Shown: one piece after another, positions 23,962 to 32,398 of the stretch
How the letters are laid out: each line of letters begins with the position of its first letter
Position numbering within the stretch: the first letter of the stretch is position 1
Translations under genes and position numbers: made by a program
Origin: Pseudonocardia lacus
GTDB lineage: Bacteria; Actinomycetota; Actinomycetes; Mycobacteriales; Pseudonocardiaceae
Direction of reading: 5' to 3'
Assembly (NCBI RefSeq): GCF_018531445.1
Contig: NZ_JAHDTH010000078.1
Location: 1 to 33,225 of the forward strand
Length of the DNA stretch: 33,225 nucleotides
The notes under the pieces: model-generated
Told to the model about the DNA's origin: nothing
The model's database searches: none
Seen by the model: the letters and a program-made list of their open reading frames with translations, nothing else

Positions 23962-25592
23962 CCGAGCACCGCCGCGCGGTAGCCGGCGTCGTGGCCGAGC
24001 AGGTCGTGGTGCCCGCCGCTGACGAGCGTGCCGTCGTCGCCGACCACGACGACCCGGTCGGTCCGCGAGAGCAGCACGGGGCTGGTCGTGAACACCAGCG
24101 TGGTCCGCGTGGAGCCGTCCGAGTGCCGCAGCAGGCGGATGCCGTCGGCGACGATCTCCTCGGTGACCGAGTCGACCGCCGTGGTCGGCTCGACGAGCAC
24201 CAGCACCGGCGGGTCGGTGTGCAGGGCGCGGGCCAGGGCCAGGCGCTGGCGCTGGCCGCCGGACAGGCTCAGCCCGCGGTCGCGCACCGGTTCGTCGAGG
24301 CCGTGCGGTTGGGCGTCGACGAACTCGGCGGCGCCCGCGGCTTCCACCGCGGCCCGGGGGTCGGGAGGCCCACCGGTGCGGCCGAGGGCCAGGTTGTCGG
24401 CGATGGTGCCGCTGAACAGGTCGGGCCGGTGCGGTTCGACGTGCACGGGTCCGGTGCGCCCGTCGACGCTCAGCACGGCGCCGTCCGCACCGGGGTCGCC
24501 GCGCAGCGCCGCGACCGCTCGTTCGACCACGGCCGGCCGGGCGACGACGCCGACCAGTTCGCCGGCGCGCAGGTCGAGGGTGAGTGGCGCGTCGCCGTCG
24601 GTGCGTGCGGCCTGCTCGTCGGCCTTCTCGGCCAGCACGGCCTCGATCCGCCCGGCGCTCGCCCTGGCCGAGGCCCCGATCTGCAGGTGCATGCCGATGC
24701 CGGCCAGCGGCTCGGCGATGAACTGGGCGGCGCCGACGGCGGCCACGAACGAGCCGACGCCGATGGCGCCGTCCAGCGCCAGCAGCCCGGCCGCGGCCGC
24801 CGACACGGCCAGCACGATGCCGCTGCCCAGCACCGTGGCCCCCAGCTGGACGGCCTTGGCCGCGCCCGCCCGCACACCGGCCTGCTCGGCCTCCCGGCTG
24901 ACCAGCTGGTAGCGGGCGGCGGCGTTGCGCTGCGCGCCCAGCCCGTGCAGCACGCGCAGGCCGGTGACCAGGTCGGTGGCCAGCGCCGACGCGGCGGCCA
25001 GCGACTCCTGCTGGGCCTCGACCCGCCGCGCCAGCCAGGGCGAGAGCGCGTTGAGCGCGAACGTCACCACGGCCGCGGTGACGATCAGCCCGGCGCCCAG
25101 CCGCAGGTCGATGCTCAGCAGGATCGCCGAGCTCACGGCCAGCGCGGCGGTCGAGCCGCACAGCCCGGATACCCAGACGACGGCACCGGCGGCCAGGTCG
25201 GCGTCGGAGGAGGCGATGGACAGCAGCTCGCCCTGGCGGCGCCGCACGACGCGCCCGCCCAGCACGTGGTGGGCGAGCTCGGTGCGCAGCTGGTGCGCCT
25301 CGGCGATCTCGGCGCCCCCGGCGAAGCGGGCGAACCAGCGGTAGCAGGTGGTCAGCAGGCCGAACAGGGCGATCAGCCCGGCCAGGGTGAGCACCAGGGC
25401 GGTGGGCTCGCCGCTGGCCACCGAGAAGTCGATGGCGACCCCGATGGCCAGCGGGACCGTGGCCTCGCAGGTCTGGTGGCCCACCAGGCAGAGGGCCGCG
25501 CCGATCACCCGGGGCCGCTGCCGGCGCAGGATGCGCGCCCGCAGCCCGGCGCCGTCGACGGCGGTGGAAGTGGAACTGCGTGCGCGAGCGAT
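23958..25592 (-). CDS. ABC exporter half-transporter with degenerate Walker A; possible AUC start
   Basis: The product is about 544 aa, with six hydrophobic helices (about residues 30-290). The nucleotide-binding domain keeps a perfect signature LSGGQRQRLALARAL. Its Walker A is lost: the expected GxxGxGKS is VVARPAVVERA. Walker B reads LVLVEPTTAVDS, with Glu in place of the Asp that precedes the catalytic Glu position. This mirrors its partner, which has a good Walker A and a poor signature. The start is unusual. No ATG, GTG or TTG lies in frame between the iron-box-like palindrome and GTG 25508. An ATC at 25592 follows GGGAG (25602-25598) by 5 nt and gives the family's normal N-terminus. GTG 25508 would cut into the first helix and has no ribosome site. 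Confidence 0.82.
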   Translation of the reverse strand: MARARSSTSTAVDGAGLRARILRRQRPRVIGAALCLVGHQTCEATVPLAIGVAIDFSVASGEPTALVLTLAGLIALFGLLTTCYRWFARFAGGAEIAEAHQLRTELAHHVLGGRVVRRRQGELLSIASSDADLAAGAVVWVSGLCGSTAALAVSSAILLSIDLRLGAGLIVTAAVVTFALNALSPWLARRVEAQQESLAAASALATDLVTGLRVLHGLGAQRNAAARYQLVSREAEQAGVRAGAAKAVQLGATVLGSGIVLAVSAAAAGLLALDGAIGVGSFVAAVGAAQFIAEPLAGIGMHLQIGASARASAGRIEAVLAEKADEQAARTDGDAPLTLDLRAGELVGVVARPAVVERAVAALRGDPGADGAVLSVDGRTGPVHVEPHRPDLFSGTIADNLALGRTGGPPDPRAAVEAAGAAEFVDAQPHGLDEPVRDRGLSLSGGQRQRLALARALHTDPPVLVLVEPTTAVDSVTEEIVADGIRLLRHSDGSTRTTLVFTTSPVLLSRTDRVVVVGDDGTLVSGGHHDLLGHDAGYRAAVLG

Positions 25593-25615
25593 GACTACTC
25601 CCGTGCGGTCGGCCT

Positions 25616-25634
25616 TCTGGTTAGGCGATCCTAA
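25616..25634. promoter_or_regulatory. IdeR/DtxR-type iron-box-like operator
   Basis: The site TCTGGTTAGGCGATCCTAA matches the 19-bp iron-box consensus TTAGGTTAGGCTAACCTAA at 15 positions. It sits inside a 9-bp inverted repeat (CTGGTTAGG/CCTAACCAG, 25617-25638). It lies about 24 bp upstream of the exporter start and in the divergent gap to the SMP-30 gene. Iron-dependent repression of the exporter is inferred. Confidence 0.6.
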
Positions 25635-25761
25635 CCAGGGCCTGCGCGGCAGCGGGTCGGTGTGCGCGGGGCAACTCCAGCAACGCGGCACGGCCGGCAC
25701 CTGACCTTTCGGCCGTCCCGGGGGCTGCGCAGGCCGGCGCGGCGGTGGGAGTGTGCGGGGC

Positions 25762-26658
25762 ATGGCGGTCAACGGTGACGTGTCGGTTGTCCTGGACGGG
25801 TTGTCCTACACGGAGTGCCCCCGCTGGCACGAGGGCCGGTTGTGGTTCTCGGACTTCTACACCGAGAGCGTCCTGGTCACCGACGGGAAGGGGGGCCGCG
25901 AGGTCGTGGCGCGGGTGCCGCAGCAGCCCTCCGGGCTGGGCTTCCTGCCCGACGGGCGGATGCTGATCGTCTCCATGCGCGACCGCAGGCTGCTGCGCCG
26001 CGAGCCCGACGGCGAGCTGGTCGAGCACGCCGACCTGTCCGGCCTGGTCCCGTCGATGCTCAACGACATGACCGTCACCGCCGACGGCGGCGCCTACGTC
26101 GGCAACTTCGGGTTCGACCTGATGGCGGGGGAGTCGCCGCGCAGCACGACGCTGGTGCACGTCACCCCGGACGGGACGCCGCGGGTGGTCGCCGACGACC
26201 TGATGTTCCCCAACGGCATGGTCGTCTCCGACGGCGTGCTGGTCGTGGCCGAGAGCTTCGGCGGCCGCCTGACCGCCTTCGACATCGCCGACGACGGCGC
26301 CCTCACCAACCGCCGCGTGTGGGCCGGGTTCGGCACCGCGCCGGCCGGCGGTGGCGTCGAGGAGGTGCTCGGGGCGTTCGACGTCGTGCCCGACGGCATC
26401 TGCCTCGACGCCGAGGGCGCCATCTGGGTCGCCGACGCCTCGCACTCGCGGGTCGTGCGCGTGCGGGAGGGCGGCGAGATCCTCGCCGAGGTCTGCACCG
26501 CCCCGCAGGGCGTGTTCGCCTGCATGCTCGGCGGCGACGACGGCCGCACCCTGTTCATGTGCGCCGCGCCGTCCTTCGCCGAGCACGAGCGGCGGCCCGT
26601 CCGCGAGGCGCAGCTGCTGGCCACGCGCGTCGACGTGCCGAAGGCCGGCCTGCCGTGA
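25762..26658 (+). CDS. SMP-30/gluconolactonase/LRE family protein
   Basis: The product is 298 aa. ATG 25762 is preceded by GGGAG about 10 nt upstream; a GTG at 25753 is an alternative. The six-bladed beta-propeller family is recognised from the metal ligands in their usual blocks: Glu in TECPRWHEGRLWFSD, Asn in MLNDMTV, Asn in MFPNGMVVS and Asp in DGICLDAEGAIWVADASH. Family members hydrolyse sugar lactones or other cyclic esters with a divalent metal. There is no signal peptide. The stop overlaps the following acyl-CoA synthetase-like gene by GTGA, and tartrate dehydrogenase follows, suggesting a small catabolic operon for an organic acid (inference). Confidence 0.9.
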   Translation: MAVNGDVSVVLDGLSYTECPRWHEGRLWFSDFYTESVLVTDGKGGREVVARVPQQPSGLGFLPDGRMLIVSMRDRRLLRREPDGELVEHADLSGLVPSMLNDMTVTADGGAYVGNFGFDLMAGESPRSTTLVHVTPDGTPRVVADDLMFPNGMVVSDGVLVVAESFGGRLTAFDIADDGALTNRRVWAGFGTAPAGGGVEEVLGAFDVVPDGICLDAEGAIWVADASHSRVVRVREGGEILAEVCTAPQGVFACMLGGDDGRTLFMCAAPSFAEHERRPVREAQLLATRVDVPKAGLP

Positions 26659-28265
26659 CCGGCACCCTCACCGGGCTGCTCGACGACCTCGTCGCCGCCG
26701 ACGCCGGCGCGCCGGTCGCGCTCGACCGGGTCGGCGCCGGCTTCCGGCCCGTCACCCGGACCGAGCTGCGCGCCCACGCCGACGCGGTGCGCGCGCTGCT
26801 GGCCGCGGCCGGGGTCGGCCCGGGCGACTGCGTCGGCGTCTGGCTGCCCAACTGGTCGGACGCGTTGGCCTGGCAGGTCGCCGCGAGCGGGCTCGGCGCG
26901 CACGTCATGGGGCTCAACACGCGCTACAACGTCGAGGAGGTCGCGCACGTGCTGCGCCGGGCCGCGCCGCGGGTGCTCGCGGTCGCGGCCGGCTTCCACG
27001 ACCTCGACCTGGTCGACCGGCTGCGGCGCGCGGTGGCCGAGGTCGACGGCGCCGCGCCGCTGGTCGTGCCGGTGGCCGGGCCCGACGGCGCCGACCCCGA
27101 CCCGGCGCCGTTCGACGTCGGCGGCGGGACGGCGCTGGTCGACCGCGAAGCCTGCGCGCCGCCGGCCGGGCGCGACGGGAGCGACCTCGCCGTCGCGTTC
27201 AGCACGTCCGGGTCCACCGGGCTGCCCAAGCTGGCGGCCCACCGCGAGCGGGCCGTCGTCGAGCACGGCATCGCCGACGCGCGACGGCTCGGGATCGGCC
27301 CCGGCGACGTCGTCACGCTGGTGCTGCCGCTGTCGGGCGTGTTCGGCTTCTCCACGGCGCTCGCCACGATCGCCGGCGGCGGCACGTGCCTGCTGGAGCC
27401 GGTGTTCGACCCGCCGGTGGTGCTGGCCGCGATGGCCGAGCACCGGGCCACGCACCTGGTCGGCGGCGACGACATGGTCTCCCGGCTGGTCGACGCCTGG
27501 ACGATCGAGCCCGCGGACCTGACCAGCCTGCGCTGGGTCGGGCTGGCCGACTTCATGGGCCGGGTCGAGGAGATCGCGCGCTGGGCCGCCGCGGAGTTCG
27601 GCGCGCTCACCACCGGCGTCTACGGCTCGTCGGAGGTGTTCGCGCTGGCCACGTCCTGGCCGGACGACGTCCCCGCGCCCCGGCGGTGGACCGGGGGCGG
27701 CACGCCGGTCTCGGCCGCGATCCGGGTGCGGGTGGCCGACCCGGAGACCGGCGCACCCCTGCCCGACGGCGAGCAGGGCGAGCTGCTGTTCGCCGGGCCG
27801 ACCGTCGTCGACGAGTACCTGGGCAGCCCGGAGGCGGCCGCGTCCGCGTTCACCGCCGACGGCTGGTTCCGCACCGGCGACCTGGCCGTGCGCCACCCCG
27901 ACGGGGCGATCGAGTACGTCTGCCGGATGGGTGACGTGCTGCGGCTCAGCGGCTTCCTGGTCGCCCCGGCCGAGATCGAACTGCGGTTGGCCGCGCACCC
28001 CGCCGTCGTGACGGCGAAGGTCGTCGGCGCCCGGTCACCGGATGGCGCCCCGCAGGCGGTCGGGTTCGTCGTCCTCGACGGCGGTGTCGATGCGACAGCC
28101 ACCCCGCAGGAGCTGCGCGAGTGGTGCGCTTCGGCCCTGGCCCGGTTCAAGGTGCCCAGCCGCATCGAGATCATCGACGCGATGCCGACGACCTCCGGGA
28201 CGAACGGCACCAAGATCCGCGCCGCCGAGCTGCGGGAGTGGGCGCAGAAGGGCGTGCCTGGTTAG
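26655..28265 (+). CDS. Class I adenylate-forming enzyme (acyl-CoA synthetase-like)
   Basis: The product is 536 aa from a GTG that overlaps the SMP-30 stop. ANL-superfamily motifs occur in order: phosphate loop STSGSTGLPK, GVYGSSEVF (A5), GWFRTGDLAV (A7), RMGDVLRLSGFLVAPAEIE (A8, hinge) and a C-terminal lysine in SGTNGTKIRAAELREW (A10). It would activate a carboxylic acid to acyl-AMP, then the CoA thioester. The A5 and substrate-pocket residues do not tell me the acid. Length is normal. A short untranslated gap (8 nt) separates it from tartrate dehydrogenase, so the three genes look cotranscribed. Confidence 0.9.
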   Translation: MTGTLTGLLDDLVAADAGAPVALDRVGAGFRPVTRTELRAHADAVRALLAAAGVGPGDCVGVWLPNWSDALAWQVAASGLGAHVMGLNTRYNVEEVAHVLRRAAPRVLAVAAGFHDLDLVDRLRRAVAEVDGAAPLVVPVAGPDGADPDPAPFDVGGGTALVDREACAPPAGRDGSDLAVAFSTSGSTGLPKLAAHRERAVVEHGIADARRLGIGPGDVVTLVLPLSGVFGFSTALATIAGGGTCLLEPVFDPPVVLAAMAEHRATHLVGGDDMVSRLVDAWTIEPADLTSLRWVGLADFMGRVEEIARWAAAEFGALTTGVYGSSEVFALATSWPDDVPAPRRWTGGGTPVSAAIRVRVADPETGAPLPDGEQGELLFAGPTVVDEYLGSPEAAASAFTADGWFRTGDLAVRHPDGAIEYVCRMGDVLRLSGFLVAPAEIELRLAAHPAVVTAKVVGARSPDGAPQAVGFVVLDGGVDATATPQELREWCASALARFKVPSRIEIIDAMPTTSGTNGTKIRAAELREWAQKGVPG

Positions 28266-28273
28266 CTCGGCCC

Positions 28274-29356
28274 ATGACCCGGCACTCGATCGCGGTGATC
28301 CCCGGCGACGGCATCGGCACGGAGGTCGTCCCGGAAGGGCTCAAGGTGCTCGAGGCCGCGGCCCGGGCGCACTCGCTGGACCTGGAGTTCGTCCCGTTCG
28401 ACTTCGCCAGCGCCGACTACTGGCAGCGCCACGGCGCGATGCTGCCCGACGACTGGTTCGACCTGCTCGCGCCGCACGACGCGATCTTCTTCGGGGCCGT
28501 CGGCTGGCCGGCCGTGGTGCCCGACCACGTGTCGCTGTGGGGGAGCCTGCTGCAGTTCCGCCGCCACTTCGACCAGTACGTCAACCTGCGCCCGTGCCGG
28601 TTGATGCCCGGCGTGCGCAGCCCGCTGGCCGACCGCGGCCCCGGCGACATCGACTTCTACGTCGTGCGGGAGAACACCGAGGGCGAGTACTCCGCGATCG
28701 GCGGCAAGATGTTCACCGGGACCGACCGCGAGTTCGTCGTGCAGGAGACGGTGATGACCCGCACCGGCATCGACCGCATCCTGCAGTTCGCCTTCGACCT
28801 CGCGCGGAGCCGGGAGAAGAAGCACCTGACCTCGGCGACCAAGAGCAACGGCATCTCGATCACCATGCCGTACTGGGACGAGCGCGTGGACGAGGCGGCG
28901 CGGCGCTACCCGGACGTCCGCGTGGACCGCTTCCACATCGACATCCTCACCGCGAACTTCGTGCTGCACCCCGACTGGTTCGACGTGGTCGTGGCCAGCA
29001 ACCTGTTCGGCGACATCCTCTCCGACCTCGGCCCCGCCTGCACCGGCACGATCGGCATCGCCCCCAGCGCCAACATCAACCCGACCGGCGAGATGCCCAG
29101 CCTGTTCGAGCCCGTGCACGGCTCGGCCCCGGACATCGCCGGCCGGGGCATCGCCAACCCGATCGGCCAGATCTGGTGCGGGGCGATGATGCTGGAGCAC
29201 CTCGGGCACCGGGAAGCGGGCGCGGAGGTGCTGGCCGCCGTCGAGCGGGTGCTGGCCATGGGACCCGACAAGGCCCCGTTGACGCCCGACCTCGGCGGTC
29301 GCGGCACGACCCGCGACCTCGGCGACGCCATCGCCGCCGAACTCGCCTCCCGCTGA
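28274..29356 (+). CDS. Tartrate dehydrogenase/decarboxylase family (isocitrate/isopropylmalate dehydrogenase superfamily)
   Basis: The product is 360 aa from ATG 28274. It carries the long, strongly conserved tartrate dehydrogenase blocks: AVIPGDGIGTEVVPEG, GAVGWPAVVPDHVSLWG, RRHFDQYVNLRPCRL, GDIDFYVVRENTEGEY and KHLTSATKSNGISITMPYWD. The metal-binding aspartates are in NLFGDILSDLGPA. These enzymes oxidise tartrate, or decarboxylate D-malate, with NAD and Mn2+/Mg2+. 3-isopropylmalate dehydrogenase is an alternative, but the GEYSAIGG and VGWP blocks favour the tartrate/D-malate group. The downstream hairpin starts 10 nt after the stop. Confidence 0.9.
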   Translation: MTRHSIAVIPGDGIGTEVVPEGLKVLEAAARAHSLDLEFVPFDFASADYWQRHGAMLPDDWFDLLAPHDAIFFGAVGWPAVVPDHVSLWGSLLQFRRHFDQYVNLRPCRLMPGVRSPLADRGPGDIDFYVVRENTEGEYSAIGGKMFTGTDREFVVQETVMTRTGIDRILQFAFDLARSREKKHLTSATKSNGISITMPYWDERVDEAARRYPDVRVDRFHIDILTANFVLHPDWFDVVVASNLFGDILSDLGPACTGTIGIAPSANINPTGEMPSLFEPVHGSAPDIAGRGIANPIGQIWCGAMMLEHLGHREAGAEVLAAVERVLAMGPDKAPLTPDLGGRGTTRDLGDAIAAELASR

Positions 29357-29365
29357 CCCTCTCCC

Positions 29366-29432
29366 CCCGTCGAGAACGAACTTGTCGTGATCAACAGGCC
29401 CGGTTGATCACGACAACTTCGTTCTCGACGGG
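29366..29432. terminator. Very long hairpin between convergent genes
   Basis: Two 30-nt arms (29366-29395 and 29403-29432) are complementary except for one C-C mismatch, around a 7-nt loop. The left arm contains CGAGAACGAACTTGTCGTGA and the right arm CGACAACTTCGTTCTCGACG. It begins 10 nt after the tartrate dehydrogenase stop and ends 12 nt before the CopD gene stop, so it could end both transcripts. It may be a member of a dispersed repeat family. Confidence 0.85.
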
Positions 29433-29443
29433 CCGGGCGCGGG

Positions 29444-30907
29444 TCAGCCGGGGGCGGCCTTGTCGCCGGTGGGGGAGACCGCGAACCAGACGCCGTCGGT
29501 GCCGTTCGCGCCGGTGGAGGCCAGCCCGGCGGGTTCGCCGACGCGCAGGTAGAGCGGCCAGCCGTCGAGGGTGACCTGGCGGGTGCCGTCGGGGCGGTCG
29601 AGCGTGCCGATGCGGGCCTGGTCGACGCCGCGCCCGACGACGGACCGGCCGTCGGCCACCAGCGGGGCCCAGACGTCGGTGCAGGTGGTGTCGAGGCAGG
29701 CCGAGGTCGGCGGTCGGGGGGAGTCGAGGTCGCTGCGGTAGACGATCCGGTACTGGGTGTCGACGACGACGGTGCCCAGCGGCCCGGACTGCACGGCCCA
29801 CAGGTTCAGCTCCCCGGTGGGGAGCGCCTGGTCGTGCTGCTGGTGGCCGGTCGGGGAGCCGTGCGCGGAGTGCGACCCGTCGGGGGGCGGGGTCTGGCTG
29901 AGGGCGGCGGCGACGCCGATGGTCAGGGCCATCACCGCGATCTCGGCGCCCGCCCAGCGCAGCACCGGCATGCGGCCGGCGAGCAGCCGGCGGCGGGTGA
30001 GCCAGCCCAGCCCGGCGACGGCGCCCAGCAGCACGACCTTGGCCGCGACCAGCAGGCCGTAGCCGGTGCTCACCAGCGAGGCCGGGCCGTCGAGGCGGGT
30101 GAACGTGTTGAGCAGCCCGGACAGCGCGACCGTGAGCAGGCACCCGGCGGCCAGCCCGGAGAAGCGGGGCAGGGTGTTGTCCAGCAGGGCGCGGTGGCCG
30201 GCGACCAGCACCAGCAGCGCGGCCAGCCCGCCGACCCAGATCGCGGCCGCGCCCACGTGCAGCGCGATGGCGACGACGGCCAACTGGTGCTCGGGATCGG
30301 CGCCGGAGTGCCCGGTGAGCGCGGGCAGCAGGGTCCCGATCACCGCGACGACGGCCGGGACGCGCACCTGGACGGCGTCGCGGCGGCGCACGCGGGCCAC
30401 CGCGACGCCCAGCACGGCGGCCGCGCAGGCGGCGGCAAGCAGCATGCCGCGCCCGGCGTCGAGGCGGGTCGTCCAGGCCAGCACCTCGCCGCCGGACAGC
30501 TGCAGCGGGGACCGGCCCAGCGCGTCGGCCGTGCGCAGCACGATGCCGACGACCAGCAGCACCAGCCAGGCGCCCGCCGCGGCGACCAGGACGCGGTCGG
30601 CGCGGCGCTGCACGCGCAGCAGGTCGCGCAGGGCGGAACCGGGCAGGCGGTCGGCGCCCAGCGGGAGCAGGACGCCGATGAGCGCCAGCCCGACGCACGC
30701 CACGGCGGCGGCGTCGGCGCCGGAGCGGGCGACGGTGGCCCCGGTGCGGACGCCGAGCCCGGAGCCGGTCAGCGCGCCGCCCAGCACGCCGGCGAGCAGG
30801 GACCCGCCCACGGCGAGCGCGACCCAGACGGCCACCGCGAGGCCGGGGTCGAGGGAGAGGTCGTCCGGAGCGTCACGGCGGTCCCCGCCGTCCGCGACTC
30901 GCCCCAT
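29444..30907 (-). CDS. CopD-type membrane protein fused to a COG4315 (Lipoprotein_15) domain
   Basis: The product is 487 aa from ATG 30907; a GTG at 30913 would add two residues, and neither has a clear ribosome site. The first 340 residues contain about eight membrane helices with the CopD-like HVGAAAIWVGGLAAL and ALTGHSGADPEHQLA segments. A short His-rich linker (SHSAHGSPTGHQQHDQ) follows. The last 130 residues form a COG4315-type domain with CLDTTCTDVWAPLVADG and TDGVWFAVSPTG, normally found alone in secreted lipoproteins. The membrane part suggests copper handling across the membrane. The His cluster could bind metal (inference). No copper-chaperone CopC gene is adjacent. Confidence 0.82.
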   Translation of the reverse strand: MGRVADGGDRRDAPDDLSLDPGLAVAVWVALAVGGSLLAGVLGGALTGSGLGVRTGATVARSGADAAAVACVGLALIGVLLPLGADRLPGSALRDLLRVQRRADRVLVAAAGAWLVLLVVGIVLRTADALGRSPLQLSGGEVLAWTTRLDAGRGMLLAAACAAAVLGVAVARVRRRDAVQVRVPAVVAVIGTLLPALTGHSGADPEHQLAVVAIALHVGAAAIWVGGLAALLVLVAGHRALLDNTLPRFSGLAAGCLLTVALSGLLNTFTRLDGPASLVSTGYGLLVAAKVVLLGAVAGLGWLTRRRLLAGRMPVLRWAGAEIAVMALTIGVAAALSQTPPPDGSHSAHGSPTGHQQHDQALPTGELNLWAVQSGPLGTVVVDTQYRIVYRSDLDSPRPPTSACLDTTCTDVWAPLVADGRSVVGRGVDQARIGTLDRPDGTRQVTLDGWPLYLRVGEPAGLASTGANGTDGVWFAVSPTGDKAAPG

Positions 30908-30952
30908 GGGCACCGACGGTAGCCCAGGAACCGGCCCGGGCGGACGACCAGG

Positions 30953-32290
30953 TCAGCCCGCGGGCGGCCCGAGCCGGACGGGGAGGCGGTCGATGCCGTG
31001 CACGATCGAGCTGCGCCGGAACGGCAGCTCGGCCGGGTCGGCGGCCAACCGCATCTGCGGGAACCGGCGCACCAGCGCGGGCAGCGCCGCGCGCAGCTCG
31101 ATCTTGCCCAGCTCGGCGCCGACGCAGCGGTGGATGCCGTGGCCGAAGGCCAGGTGGCGGGTCGTGGGCCGGGACGCGTCGAACCGGTCGGCCTCCGGGC
31201 ACAGCGCGGGGTCGCGGTTGGCCCCGCTGAGCGAGCAGAACACCACCGCGCCCGGCCCGACCTCCCGTTCGCCGATCTTCACCGGCTTCAGCGCGACCCG
31301 GGGGAACGCCACCTGCACCACGCTCAGGTAGCGCAGCAGCTCCTCGACGAACGGGTCGACGGCGGCGGGGTCGGTGCGCACCCGCTCGAACAGCTCCGGG
31401 TCCTGCATCAGCAGGATCGCGCCCATCGCGATGGTGCTGGCCGTGGTCTCCAGCCCGCCGGTGAGCAGGCCGTCGGCCAGCCCGGCCAGCTCGCGGTCGG
31501 TGAACTCGTCGCCGTGGTCGCGCACCAGCCGCCCGAGCAGGCCCTCACCGGGCTCGGCGCGCTGCTGGCGGATGATCCGCAGCAGGTAGTCGACGCCGCC
31601 CTCGACCGCGCCGACGGCCGCCTGGGCGCCGTCGGCCAGGTCGAACCGGGAGGTGCTCAGCCGCTGGAAGTCGTCGCGCTCCTCGTAGGGGATGCCCAGC
31701 AGCTCGCAGATCGCCAGCGACGGCACCGGGAACGCGAAGGCGGAGACGAGGTCGACGACCCCGTCGCGCTGCTCCAGCGCGTCGAGCTGCTCGGCGACCA
31801 CCGCCTCGATGCGCGGCACCAGCCGCTGCAGGCGCCGGCCGGTGAACTCCGGGGTGAGCACGCGGCGCAGCCGGGTGTGGTCGGGCGGGTCGGTGAAGCC
31901 GAGGCCGCCGGGGTGGTTCTTCGCGGGCAGGCCGACCGCGCGGGCGAAGTTGAGGTAGTCGGTGCTGAACGTCGTCGCCGGCGCGGCCAGCACGTCGCGG
32001 GCCTGCTCGTAGCCGGTCACCAGCCACGCCCCGGCGCGCAGCGGCACCGGGATGCGGCTGACCGGAGAGCGCTCGCGCAGCTTGCCCAGCCGCGGGATCG
32101 GGTCCATGCCGTCGCGCCGCAGCGGGACGACGGAGATGGCCGGCAGCATCCGCAGCGCCGCCGGGGCGGCCCGGGCGAGCAGCGCGCCCACCGCGCTGCT
32201 CAGCCGTCGCCGCGCGGTGGCCGTGCCCCGTCGCAGCATGGCCGTCCCGGGGCTGCTGGCCCCGGCGTCCGGGGTTCGCGAGTCGGTCAC
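30953..32290 (-). CDS. Cytochrome P450
   Basis: The product is 445 aa from GTG 32290, chosen because AAAGGA (32305-32300) lies 9 nt upstream; a longer frame to 32329 exists without such support. P450 motifs occur in order: DPPDHTRLRR, I-helix LLTGGLETTAST with the Glu-Thr pair, EELLRYLSVV holding the K-helix ExxR, and the heme loop FGHGIHRCVGAELG with the proximal cysteine at about residue 389. The N-terminal 50 residues are Arg/Ala-rich with no clear membrane anchor, so it is soluble, like other actinobacterial class I P450s. It hydroxylates or oxidises an unknown substrate. No ferredoxin gene is adjacent. It lies 108 nt downstream of the response regulator on the same strand. Confidence 0.92.
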   Translation of the reverse strand: MTDSRTPDAGASSPGTAMLRRGTATARRRLSSAVGALLARAAPAALRMLPAISVVPLRRDGMDPIPRLGKLRERSPVSRIPVPLRAGAWLVTGYEQARDVLAAPATTFSTDYLNFARAVGLPAKNHPGGLGFTDPPDHTRLRRVLTPEFTGRRLQRLVPRIEAVVAEQLDALEQRDGVVDLVSAFAFPVPSLAICELLGIPYEERDDFQRLSTSRFDLADGAQAAVGAVEGGVDYLLRIIRQQRAEPGEGLLGRLVRDHGDEFTDRELAGLADGLLTGGLETTASTIAMGAILLMQDPELFERVRTDPAAVDPFVEELLRYLSVVQVAFPRVALKPVKIGEREVGPGAVVFCSLSGANRDPALCPEADRFDASRPTTRHLAFGHGIHRCVGAELGKIELRAALPALVRRFPQMRLAADPAELPFRRSSIVHGIDRLPVRLGPPAG

Positions 32291-32398
32291 GGGGAACGAT
32301 CCTTTTCTGGCACCTGCGGCGGGCCCCACCCGGTCCCGCCTCCGGTGACGACGTTACGGGGAGCATCGACACCGCGGCCGGTCGGGTGATCCCGATCT

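Noticed and set aside
22207..25161. Single 984-aa ABC protein
   Set aside because: The first 400 residues are in the wrong frame for the upstream transporter; the real gene starts at ATG 23961 with an ATGA overlap.
23958..25772. Start at ATG 25772 for the first exporter gene
   Set aside because: It would translate through the iron-box-like palindrome and overlap the divergent SMP-30 gene start, with Pro/Arg-rich non-family sequence.
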